Assembly (NCBI GenBank): GCA_905235905.1
Contig: CAJONO010000072.1
Location: 1-44,465 of the forward strand
Direction of reading: 5' to 3'
Source: an uncultured Prevotella sp.
Lineage (GTDB): Bacteria; Bacteroidota; Bacteroidia; Bacteroidales; Bacteroidaceae
Length of the DNA stretch: 44,465 bases
Shown: positions 1 through 12,200 of the stretch, piece after piece
Layout of the letters: each line of letters begins with the position of its first letter
How positions within the stretch are numbered: the first letter of the stretch is position 1
The notes under the pieces: generated by a model
The model's input: only the letters and a program-made list of their open reading frames with translations
Database searches by the model: none
Told to the model about the DNA's origin: nothing
Made by a program: the position numbers and the translations under genes

Positions 1-33
1 ATCTGACATAAATGGCTGCGCGTGATAAGAGAA

Positions 34-100
34 GAACATAAATCTTCACAAATCTGACATAAATAAAGATTTTGTGTAAGATTTGTGAAGATTTATGTTC
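34..100. repeat. 22-bp perfect inverted repeat with 23-nt loop
   Basis: Positions 34-55 (gaacataaatcttcacaaat, then ct) are the exact reverse complement of 79-100, separated by 23 nt (56-78). A 13-bp direct repeat, atctgacataaat, also occurs at 1-13 and 52-64. The stem lies 134 bp past the stop codon of the giant minus-strand gene, so a transcript from that gene would fold into a long AT-rich hairpin here. It could act as a 3' stabiliser or an inefficient terminator; no clean U-tract follows it on the minus strand. It could also be the end of a small mobile element. Confidence 0.75.
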
Positions 101-220
101 CTCTTATAACGACATCGTGTAGATTTATGTTCCTCTTATAACGACATCGTGTAGATTTATGTTCCTCTTATAACGACATCGTGTAGATTTATGTTCCCCT
201 TATAACGATATCGTGTAGAT
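89..220. repeat. Four 32-bp tandem repeats
   Basis: Units lie at 89-120, 121-152, 153-184 and 185-216, followed by the first bases of a fifth. The first three are identical; the fourth has two substitutions (ctctt to cccctt context, and gacatc to gatatc). Each unit starts agatttatgttc, which is also one end of the neighbouring inverted repeat, so the array seems to have grown from that hairpin arm. There are no spacers, which excludes a CRISPR array. It lies in the 3' untranslated region of the giant gene. Confidence 0.93.
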
Positions 221-233
221 TAACGGTTCCTTT

Positions 234-3200
234 TTATCTCACTGCCAACTTCTTCAGATGGCGGCCGTCGTCGGTGCGCACGATGTAGACGCCGGTGCTG
301 AAGATGCGGGTCTCAACGGTCTCGCCGGGCTGTATGGTGAAGGTGTCGACGGTGATGCCGCTGGCCGAGGTGATGCGCACGGTGGTGGCTTCGCTCAGGG
401 CCGAGGTGACCACGATCTTCTTCCGCTTGGCACCGATGCTGAGTGTGCCCGGCTCGTTGCTGTCGTCATGCTGGCCTGGCTTGATGTCGTCTTCGCTTGC
501 AAACAGTATGCTGCGGGTGGTGCGCGAGCCGCTGCCTGCCACTGCGGTGAAGTAGGGGCGGAAGGCCGCGACGGTGACGGCACTTGCTGCGGGTATGAGG
601 TCGTAGCTGCTGCCGTCGTCGTTAAGCGTATAGGTGCCCGTCGTTCCTGCCACGAATGTGGTGTTCAGATAGTTAGGCATGAAGGCGTAGCCATTTGCCT
701 GCACACCGTCTTGTTCGCTGTCGCTGACGCCTACAGAGGCTTCCTTGTCCGAGACGAAGGTGACGGTCTGCCTGCCTGGCGAAGCGATGGTCTCGCTGTT
801 CAGGCGGTTGGCAGGTGTCCACGTGCCGCTGAGGTCGAACTCGTAGTAGGTGCTGCCGGGGAAGCCGATGAGGTAGGGCGTACCCACGGCGTTATACGGG
901 TAGCTGCTCTGCGGATAGATGGCTGCTAAGTAGCTGCTGCTGTAGTACTGCTTCTGATAGTCGTCCTCGTTCTTGTCCTTGAAGTCGTCCTTGCTATAGT
1001 AATAGTCATACAGGAAGGTGTTGGCATAGTCCTTCTCGTTGCTTCCGGCGGCAAGCGGTCCGAAGTTGGCCATGAACACCTTGTCGTCATCGTCGGCGAC
1101 GGCACCGCCCTTGAATCGGCGCAACCAGTATTCGTGGCCGGTGGTGCTGCCCTCGTAGAAGTGGGTCAGCTCGCCCTTGTCCTGTGTGGCGACGGTCACT
1201 GCCGAGAACGGCAGGCTGATGCCTTCCCATCCCTGGTCGAGGCTGGCGAAGTTGTCGGGCCTGCGCTGGTACCACATCCTATAGTCACTGCCCATCGTAT
1301 AGGCTATCGGGCAGTTGAAGTCCTGCTTGTCGACGAGCAGATGGTCGGTGGTGGTGGTCAGGTCGTTCTGCACGATATGTCCGTGGATTGCCGATGTGTT
1401 GGCAACGGCCACGCGGCCATAGCTCTTCCCGTCGTCGTAGTAGGTGCTCGTCTCGCCGTCGCCCGGCTCGTCGTAGTCGTCGTACGACGGCTCCTCGAAG
1501 TAGTCGGAGAGCACGTTGAAGGTGTTCTCGTTGTCGGCCTCGGCAGGAGCATAGACCAACAGGTTGGGCGTCTCACCCCTGTTGGAAATGCCTACCAGAC
1601 CGTCGTCGTCGAGCAGGGGTGGGAAGAACAGGCTACCGCTATGCCCTAATACATAGTTGTTGTCTTGATGTCCGGCAAAGTCGATGGCCGTCATGTTAGG
1701 ATAGGCCGGCGAGAGGTTGGTGTCGCTCACGGTCTTCGGTGCTGAGTAGGCTGCCAGATATGCCTGTGGGTTGAAGTGTGCCACACCCATGTCCTTCGTT
1801 CGGTAGTAGGCCGGTGCGCGGTAGACGCGGTTGCTCTGTCGGGTGAGTACAAGGCTGCCGTTTTGCTTGAAGATACACGACGGTGTGTCCTCATGCGGAT
1901 AGGTCTCATCGTAGCCGTAGCTCAGCATCTGTCCGAAGAAGAGATAGTCGTCGGGCCATACGGGGTAGAATTCTGCCTGCGTCGTCACGCCTTGTGCCGT
2001 CTGGACTTCCACGACCTTCTGGCGCTTCTCCATCGCATCGGGAATCGTTCCGCCGGCATAGCGGAAGTCGCCGTCGGCATAGCGGCTCTCCACATAGCCA
2101 ATGTTGCCGTACTGGGCAATGTCGGTCGTGAGGGTGGGATAGTGGCCTGAGTGCTCGACCAGTGTGCCTGTAGCGTCGGTCTTGTAGTACTGGTATGGAG
2201 TGCCAGTCGACTGCCCCTTTCCGTCGTAATAGCGCTTGTTCAGGTAGAAGCCGTTCAGGTTGTAGGCCACGGTGCCGTTGTAGAACTCACGCTCGGTCAT
2301 CTTCGTGGCATTGCCACGGTCGTTGGAGGTCTCGCTGTAGGCGTTGGTCTCAGGATAGTAGCAGTTCACCAACTGTATGCCCGTGCCGCGTGTCGGATTG
2401 CCGAAGACGGCCTTCGTGTCAGCGGCGAAACCGCTGACAGCACTGCTCTTCACCCAGCAGTTCTCCACATAGCCGTCGCCCGTGTCGGCGATACCGGCAG
2501 AGGTGAACGAGCCAGTGGCACCGAGGTTGAAGACGCTGCCACAGAGGTGGCCGAAGAGCGAGTGGTCGAGACCGCTGATGGTATGGCCGTCGCCATGGAG
2601 ATTGCCTTCGAAGCAATGGCTGCCATCGCCGATGGGCGTCCATCCGTCGACTGAACCGCCTGTCACGCTATAAGCCTTCGGGCTGACGTCGCTGTTGAGG
2701 ATGAACTCCAGGTCGGCACCGCCTGTCACATGCGAGTCAAGCAGTGAGTGACCTTCAAGAGCAGAACCCTCAGCGGGTGAACCGCTGAGCACACTGAGGT
2801 CGAAGAAGTCCTTCAGCAGGTCGAGCTCGCTCTTCGTGGGGTCGCTCTCGCAGTCGCGGTTGTCGATGTAGATCTTCGAGTTGCGTATCACGTCGGGATG
2901 GTCGACATAGAGATGGTTCGCCTTGTCCTGCATCACCTCGTCTATGTCGTGATAGTTGGCCACGCTCATGAGTACCGGGTTCGAGTAGGTCTTGCCCAAG
3001 TAGGTCTTCGAGTAGAAGGCCACCCACCGCTTCTGGTGCTGATACCAGTAGAGCTTGGTGCTGTTGTTGTAGAACGGTGTGCCGTTGCGGTGGTGTATGG
3101 CATCCTGCTCGTCGGTGTATATCTCCCATCCGTTGTTGATGACCTCATAGAGACCTGGGTTCACGTAGGGAGCCTTCAGGCCAACCTTGCGGCCCGGCAG

Positions 3201-6200
3201 CACGGTGGGCGGTGTGTTCAGCGGTCCCACTTCGGGTGCTCCGCTCTCCAACTGCAGGTGAATGTTCACCACGTGCAGCTCGTTGCTCAGGCTCACGCCC
3301 TCGCCCTCGTCGTCGGGTTCGTAGTAGGTGTACTGATAGACCACGGTGATGACCTTTTCAGAGGTCACGTCCTTGGCGTTCGACTCACGTGCCACATAGA
3401 GCGTAGAGGTCTGAGTGGGTTCCCTGCCCTGAATGGTAAAGTACTTCTGGTCGTTGTTCAGGTTGGCAAATTCGGTTGCAGTCTTGGTTGTTCCCACCGT
3501 CACATTGCCGTATGCCTCATAGCAATAATACACGACGATGGCATTAGGCGAATCGTTTGTGAACTGTACAGCCTTCACCTTCGTCTCGTCGAGCTTGTTG
3601 ACTGCCGAGAGTGCATGATAGTCCTTTTCGGAGAGGTCCTGGCCCTTGGCGTATGGCGTACCGCCGTCGATGAAGTTCTGTTGCACGATGTAGATGGTCT
3701 GTCCGCCAGCGGCCACATTGATGCGGGTGTAATAGCGCTGCTCGTTCAGAATCTTCTCGTAGTCTTCCCTGGATATGCTTCGGTCTGCATCGTCGCTCAT
3801 CGTGTGTGAAGTGCCGTCTACATCATGATAGGTGAAGGTATTGCTTCCCGAGAGATCGCCCGTATAGGTGGCCACATACTCCACAGGCTTGCTGGCGCTG
3901 TAGAGGCTCTGGGTGGTATTCTCCACGACCCCCACGCCATCATATACGTCAGCATGGCCTTCGCCGGGATAGCTATTATCGGCCAGCACATCGAAGGCAT
4001 CGTAGTTGAAGCTGAACTTGTCGCGCTCACCGGGCAGGGCGCACCATGCCTTGAGGGCGCTGTAGTTGGTGCCGCCCGTGAAGTACTGACCGCCGTATTT
4101 GCCTGCACTGGTACAGATATAGGCATCGGTCAGACAGTCGGACACGTAGGATAGTGCCTCGTCATCGGTGAGTTTGTCGGTATTCTGCATGCCATTGTTG
4201 AAGGTCTTGAGCTTCGCGGCAATAGCGTCGAGCTGGCCCTTGGCTATCACGTCGCCTCTGAGAATAAACTCCTCGTCGCCCAACTGAATGGTATTGATGC
4301 AGAGCAGTGCCTCGTCGAAATGAGCCTTGTCGGCATCGGTAGCGAGGCTGTTGTATTCGGTCTCGGAGATAGGATTGCCGGCCACCACGGTGGTACCGTT
4401 GATCTCGTAGTCGTCGACGGCGACGTAGGCCGGCACGACGGTGGCCTGGCCTGTTGGCTCCGTGGCCATGGTGCTAACAGTCGTTGTATAGTCGTCATAG
4501 ACCTCTTTTGAGAGCAGGTCGCCCTGTTCGTAATCCGTTTGTCCGTAGAGGCCGTTTGCTGCATTCAGCTTGAACGTCGGGCCTTCGCGATAGTCCTCCT
4601 TCTTGATGCCAGACTCATAGTCGGCGCTCCCGGATTCAAAGGCACTTCTCCGTTTTCTGTTGGTGGTGACGGTGCCATTTGCACTGACAGAATAGTAGCT
4701 TTCACCGGCGATGGGGCTGTACCAGTCGTCCCAGTCTTTCGGGCTGTCCATGTCGAAGGTGAGCACATAGCCACTTTCGTGGCTGATGTTGTTCGACGGA
4801 TGGAACAGGGTTGTCACATCGGTCACCTCATTGCCTTTCTTGTCGTAGATGGCAGGATGCGACAGCAGGAACTGCTTGTAGGCCGTTGCGCTTTCAACGT
4901 TGTCGTGAATCGTCTTGTCGTTCTCCAAGACGTATGTGCCGGTGGGATACATATTCTCTTCAGCATAGCCACCCACATAGCAGGTGTCTACATTGACGTA
5001 GGTTTCCTTGACGAAGAGGCGCTGCTCGTTGTCTGCCAGCTGGTGCCAGTCCCACCAGGTGACCACATCGTTCAGGTGCAGGACGGTGCGCTCGTTGTCG
5101 ACCTTCACACCATCGGACGTAATCTTCTTGTCTTCGCTCTTCGACTCATCGGCAAAGTAGGCATAGCGGTTAGGCTGCACGTTGAGCAGCTGCAGGCGGC
5201 CATTGGAGGCTGCGGTGATGGTGAGGGGTATCTTCACCTCCTTCGAGTAGGCCGAGGCAGAGCCGGCGTATGCCGACACCACCTGGTCGTAGATGTAGAC
5301 CTCGCCCTTGATATACCAGTAGTGGGCCGGCGACTTCACATAGCCGTCGTCGTAGACGCCGTTGTTGGGATAGCAGTCGTCGACGATGCGCTTCCGCTTG
5401 TGGATGAAGTTGCCGGAGGTCTGGTGGTTGAGAATGGATGTAGAACTGTATTGGTAGATCTTGTTCGTAAGGGCTTCGTCGCCATCCTTCTTGTTGTATT
5501 CAGAGAGAAGCGTGTTCTCATGGGAAATCTCGGTACGCACACCATGTTCATTGCGGGCATAGACATAGCCGCCGCCCTCAATGTCCTTTTTGATGTTGAT
5601 GAGGTCGAGCTCGATGATACCGGTTACGTAGCCGTAGATTTTCTTCGACGGTGTGCTGTTCTCGGTGGTCAGTTCAAGGAACACACCCGAGGCCAGTGCC
5701 ACCTGGTTGAGGCTGGTGCCATTGTTACGGTCCTTCTTGTCCAAGTGTGATGTCTTCCAACTGTAATAGGTGTAGCCAACATCCTCCACCGAAATGTCGT
5801 TACCGTGGCTATCTGTGGATACTACCATGTGAGGGTCGTCAAAGTGTACGTCGCTGGTCAGGTTGCCCAAGTAGTTCACCACGCTGTAGATGCCGAAATA
5901 GTTGCCATGCGTAGCATCGGTGCCCGAATCATAGGAGTCGCCCGATATGAGGGTGGCGCCACTCTTTCTCTTCGTCTGCTGCTTGTTCAGCGACAGCTCG
6001 CCCACACGGTTGATGGTATAGTCGCTGGTGCTGCCCACTTCGGCCACACGGTCTCTGGCTCCCTGGAGTACCATGCGCGAGCCGAACACGCCGCAGAGGT
6101 CGGAGCGCTGGATGGTGTTCAGCAGACGGCCGGCATAGATGGAGCAGAAGCCATACTGCTCCCAATAGGTAGTATTCTTGTGGTCTGCATCGACGACATA

Positions 6201-9200
6201 GCTGTTGTTGTAGTCTTCCTCACTGATCTTGTCGCCCACAGAATAGGTCTTGCCGTTATAGGTGTATTCTGTCATGCACACATACTGCAGCTTGAAATAG
6301 GCTCGTTCACGGTTGGAGAGCTTGCGATACTCTTCCAGCGTGATCTGGTCGTTCTGTCCGTAGTAGTCGGTGCCATAGTTGGTGATGTTCAGCTCACGGT
6401 AGCCGTCGACCATCGAGAGGTTGCCGCCTCCGTAGAGACCGCCGATGTGCTCGGTGCCCACGGTGATGAAGTCGCGGTGATAGACATCGTAGAGCGTGGC
6501 TGTGGAATTGCCGAACACCGTCGTGGCATTGGCATAGGTCTTATCGCTGTTCGACGACACATTGCCGCCGGCAAAGACGGCATTGTGTATGAGCACGCCG
6601 CGCTCCACTGGGTCGTCGGCCTTTACGTTTCCGTCAGTGTCCTTGTCGCCAGTGAACAGCTTGCCCCATCCGGCATCATACAACGCCGTGATTTCCGAAT
6701 CTGTGGTGCCCTGGTTCTTTCGGGGCAACAGGTTCAGGTCTTCGGTCTTTACATAATCGTATTGAGAATAGGAGTTACCGTTAATGCTGAAACCATTGAC
6801 ATCCTTCACCTGTAGGTAGGGAGAAACCACTACCTTGCAGTCCTCGGTAAGATTGCGCACCTGCTCCCAGTTCTTCTTCTCCTCATCGGTCAAGGCATTG
6901 TAGGTGGCCTTGTCGATTTCGTCGCCTGCGGCATGGGCACCCTCGCCTTCACCGTAGGCTTTCGTGCACTTATACAGGTCTTCTGACACGAAGTAATAGT
7001 AGTGGTTGGGCGAGCCGGTGCCCTCCTTGTGGCTGTTTTCGTCGAAATAGCCCTTGCCGAAGACGTAGCCCACGTCGCCGCCACCAAACACGTTGCCATA
7101 GCCGCCGGTACCGTCGTCCTTGACCGTCACACCGTCCTCGGTGCCTATCTCGCCGCCGTGGATATACACCTGTGTCTGTCCGAAGACATAGCCGTCAGTA
7201 TACAGCTCGTGCGTACCGCCATAGCCCAGGATGTTATAGCCCTTGCCACCGCCGAACACGTTGCGCTTCACATGGCCGTTGTACATCTCGATGTGGGTGC
7301 CGCCCGACTTGTCGATAGCCTCCAGACCACGGTCCAGACCCGTTAGGTTATGGGTTCTGCCACGGCCTACGGTGGCAATCTCGCCGCCGCCATACATGCT
7401 GCCGCGAACGATGCCGCCCCACATGGTGATATGGCTGAAGTCGACCCTGCTCTTGTCGTCGTAGCCTGCACCGAAGGCATTGCCATAGTCCTTCAGGCGG
7501 TTCAGGCCAATGCCGTCGTCCTGGGTCTCGTCATGGATTTTTTCAATATAGTGGTCGCTGTAGTCGGTATAGGTCTTGTCTTCGTCATTCTCAAAGACAT
7601 AGCCTATGTAGCCATCGTTGATGGTTAGGTTGGCTGTGCCATAGACCGAGCCGCCCTCGCCGCCGCCGTAGGCATTGCGCTGAACGGTAGGCAGACCGCA
7701 ATAATAGCCGTAGTCGGCCGTCGTGGCATCGCTGCCTACAGTCCTCTTCAGGGCTTTCAGAAGTTTCTCTTCTGTCTGGTCCCTACGGATGCCGATGACC
7801 ACGTTGGTGTTGCCGAGTATGTCGCCCACGGTGCTATAGGGGTCGGCCACGATGCCGTTGTCGGGGTCGGCCACGATGCCGGTATGCTTGCCCACGTCGC
7901 CTTCGTAGCCGCCGCCATAGATGTTACGCACCGTGCCACCTTCCAGATAGGCATTGGCTGTGGCCGTAAACGTACAATTGTCGTAGAGCGCCATCACGGC
8001 ACCGCCCCAGCCGCCGGCATAGACATCTTTGTGGACTGAGCCGCCGTGAATGCCAATGTAGGTAGTTCCACTGACGGTGGCGGTGCTGCCCTCGCCGCCG
8101 CCGTAGGCATAGCCGCCGTAGATCTTGGTGGTGCTCACTGTGGGATGGGTGACGATGCCAATCTGCACACCTTTATTGATATATACGTTGGTATTGGTCT
8201 TCGTTCCCAGGCCGTTGGTCTTCACCAAGTAGGCGTTCACGTCGTCAGCAGGGATGTCCAGACCGTAGTCAACATAATCGGTGCCAATGGTCAGGTCGAG
8301 CGTGGGGTCTGCTTCCTTCCATTTGTTGATTGTTTCCAGATTGAGCACCTGGCCTTCCTTGCCGCCGCCATAGACCTCATAGGCCTGGGCACGACTGGTA
8401 AGGTTCACCTCAGTGTATTGTGACCATGAATCCTTTCCGTAGCCGGCACCGTAGACGCTGGCTAAGTAGCCGCCGGCCTTGTTCTGCCAGACGGGAACGC
8501 TGACGTTCACGTAGCCATAGAGCGTACGGTCGGCATGGTTGTTGCCGCCATAGATGTTCTTAGTCACCGTGGCATCCTCGCTGTTGTAGTTGACGATGGC
8601 CTCAAAGACATCGCAGGGGATGAGGGGGTCGGAGCCGTAGGCACCGCCGAAGATGTTGTTGACTTTGACTGTTGAGCCTTCAGGCACGTTGACCATGGTA
8701 CGGCGGGTCATGCCCTGATTCCAGCTGCCGCCATAGACGTTGGCAACCGTTCCCCGCACCAGGTCGATAACGGCAGTTACGGAATCAAGATTGGTCTTGG
8801 CAGTAGCCTTGCTGACATTAAACCCCAGGCCGCCATAGGAGCCGGCTCCGAACACTTCGGTGTTCTGGAAGTTGGTCATGCTGGCCGGAACGTCGACAAG
8901 AACGTAGCTGCGCATCTGCATAGAGTCCTTGCCAATCTCACCCTCGTAGCCCTGACCGGCACCGAAGATCTTCTTTACAGTGTTGGAACTTTTGTTGTTG
9001 GCTACAGGACGGAAGTTGACGAAAGCATTACCTAAGCGTGGCTTGGTGAAGCCAGGCTTGGGCAGGCCTACGTTCTCGGCAGTGGAGCCGTCGTCGGAAT
9101 AGGTGTAGGTGACCACTCCCGTATCCTCGTCTTTTGTAGCGGTGCGGGTGTAGGTATAGTTCTTGTAATGCGGGTCGGTATAGTCGTAGGAGCCGTAGCA

Positions 9201-12200
9201 GCCACCGAAGATGTACTCCACGCGGCCCTGTATGTATTCTGTGTAGGCCGATGCTTTCAGCGCGGCGGGCTTGGGGTTGCTCGTGGCGCTATACTTGTAG
9301 ACCAAGGGCAGGGCTTCTGCACTGACGCGGCTTGTGAAGTCGCAGTCGGCCTTTGCTTCAGGCACCTCCTCGCCGAGTATGCGTCCGCCGAGATCGTTAC
9401 CGCCATAGATGTGGTCGCGAATCCAGGGGAAGCCCAGGTCGTTGTCGTTGTTTGAGTTTCGGCCCACGTAGGTCTCGGTATGTCCTAAGATATCGGCGTT
9501 ACACGAGCCTGCAAAGGAGTTAAAGATGCGGCCGTTGCCTAAGTTGATGCAGGTGTTGCCGGCTATGAGGCCCTCAAAGCTGCCGCCATAGATGAACTCG
9601 GCCTCGGCCATGTCGTCATGGTCTACAATTTGGTCGCTGTTGTCTGTGTCACCTCTGTAGGTGCCGGGATAGAAATTCTGGTCTCTCAGGTTGATACAGG
9701 TGCTGTACTTCTTGTCGTAGTTATATGTTAGGTTATGCTTGGTCGGGTCGTCGGGATCGGGCGCATGGCTGTCAGCCTTGCCGATGGCTCCCTGCTCGCC
9801 GCCGCCGAAAATCTGGAAGGTGTAGCCCCCGTTCAGGTTGATGGTGGTGCTGCCCCAGATCTCGGAGTCGCCGCCATAGCCACCGCCAAACACATTCAGC
9901 GCACGGCCCAACGGGTCCATGCCCTGTTCGCCGAGAAGAACGCCGGTGTAACGCCGGGTGATGTTGTAGTTCTCGTCATAGAGCTTGGCTTCGCCCTCCA
10001 CCTCTTCCACTTGGTCGAAGATGGCATTCTCGCCCTTGCGGTCGACCAGCGACGCATTGAGATTGATAACCACGTTACCGTTCACATGGCCGTTGCTATA
10101 GCAGCCACCGTAGATGTTGCCACCATGGAAGCGGCGATGAGGGTCGGTGTTGGCGTCGTAAGGAGCGGCGGTCTCACCTTCAACAGTGGGGTCGACGGAA
10201 GCCATCGGCGTGTATTTCTTCGTCAGCGGGTCGTAGGTCCTGCCGTCGACGGTGTTCCACTCTAACTGGCGGTTGCCCTGCGCGTCAAGGTCATAAACCT
10301 CGATGTCATTATCATCGTCATCCTTTACGGTCTTCATCTTCCAGCGTTTGGGCTGTATCTTCAGACCTCCGAAGTTGAGTGTCAGCTTGTTGCCGTTGGC
10401 ATCGGTGCTACCCAACAGGCCGCCCAAGTACTGGGCGTTCAGTTTCGTTGACGTACCGTTGACGGTTCCTGTCTTCTCGTAGACATTGGCCTCGTTACTG
10501 CCACCGACGACCTTGTCGAAGATGACCACCTTGTCGTTGAAGCTGACCTCCATGGCGCCGTTGATTTTCATGCTGCCCACGTTGCCGCCGCAGAAGAACG
10601 AACCGAAGTAGGTGGAATAAGGCTCATAGGCACCAATATCGTCGAACACTACCTGGGGCTTGATCATCATGGCCACACCGTCCATGTAGACATCGAATTG
10701 TGTTTCGCCATTTACTTTTGTTGTCTCGTCGGCCAGGTCCATCTGGCTGAAGGCCACGTCTTCCGTTGTCTGGTCGCCGTTCTCATCATAGACAGGGTCG
10801 CCGTTCTCATCATAGACGGGAATGCTGACCTTGCTCTTATACTGCGTCAGGAGGGCATCTTTCACAATCTCCTCGCCATTGTTGCCAAGGAACACCTTGT
10901 CGGCAATGACATACGAGCCAATCTTCAGCTCGGCACTCGCATTCTTGTTGGGGTCGTCGTTGCGCAGCGTAGCGCTGTTGCCACCGCAGTAGATGGCTCC
11001 GCCAATGACGGTCTTCTTGTTTGCCTCTCCAATAACACGGATGGACACAGCCTCGGCGTTGGGACGGAAGGAGTTGAGCACATTGACAGACTGCATACCC
11101 GTAAAGGCTGTGTTCTCAGCCAGATTCAATGACTTGTTGACATCGTAGAAATAGTCACCGTATGTGGGGTCGTTCTTCAGTTTCACCTGGTCGGTATAGG
11201 CATACGAGCCGTTGCCGCCGCCATACACATCGCCCTTGATGCTGCTGTGAATGCCCACGGCATTGCCGCCATAGATATTGCCGGAGATGTCGTTGCCGCC
11301 ATAGACATTGTTGAGGTCGCCGGCCGTCACCAGCACACGGGCAGAGTAGCCGGCAGGATAATAGGTGCCGTTGATGGTTTCGGCTGCTATCTGGTGACGG
11401 TCGGGGTTCACGTCGGCCATTCGGCATCCGCCATAGACGTTGTCGACTGTCAGGTTGTCTGACTTCAACTCCAGAAGGATGCCATTACTGTAGGTCATGT
11501 TGCCGGCATTGCCGCCTGAATAGAGGTCGCGAATCTGTGCTTTCTTCAGGTCCCATACCGGGCGGATGGCCATGGCGGCCTTGTTGTTGCCGCCGAAGAC
11601 TCGCGAGAACTGGAATTGCGCACTGCCGGCATGCAACTGGGTTGTGTTCAGCCCCATCTCCTGTAAGCGGGTATAGGGAGCTTGCAGTATGTCTGTGCCG
11701 GAAGCGTCGTCGATGCTCGTCACCACCTCGCTGCTGTTGTCAATACAGATAATGGTCTTTTCCGTCACTGTGGCAGCGTTGCCGCCGCCATAGAGATAGG
11801 CAATGGTGCCGCCGCCAATCTCCAAATAGGTCTTGACGAGTGTGGGACGGCCAGTCAGGTCGGTAAAGGTCTTGCCACCCTCTACTTCCTGGTATTCTCC
11901 TGCGCTGCTGTTCCATTCCTTCAGCGGAATGGTCACCTTCGTATCGTAGTCGGCGTAGGTGTCGTAGTCGCCATTGCCGCCACCGAAGACCTGACCGATG
12001 AAAATCTTTTTTCCCGTTCCGTCTGCCTTGTCAGGATTTGTCGTGCGCACAAAGGCGTTCCATGTCTTATCGACATCAGTGTTTATTTGATTATCGAACG
12101 GGAATACCATGTTCTTGCTCTCGGGATTGGTCCATGCCCATTTGGTAGAACTGGCGATGGTGCCCGAGATGTCGTTACCGCCATAGATACAGTTCACTAT

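Noticed and set aside
89..220. Possible CRISPR array
   Set aside because: The 32-bp units touch each other without spacers and no cas gene is near.
4539..6815. Plus-strand frames of 403 and 336 aa inside the giant gene
   Set aside because: They are valine/glycine/alanine-rich antisense of the giant repeat protein, with no signal, motif or ribosome site.
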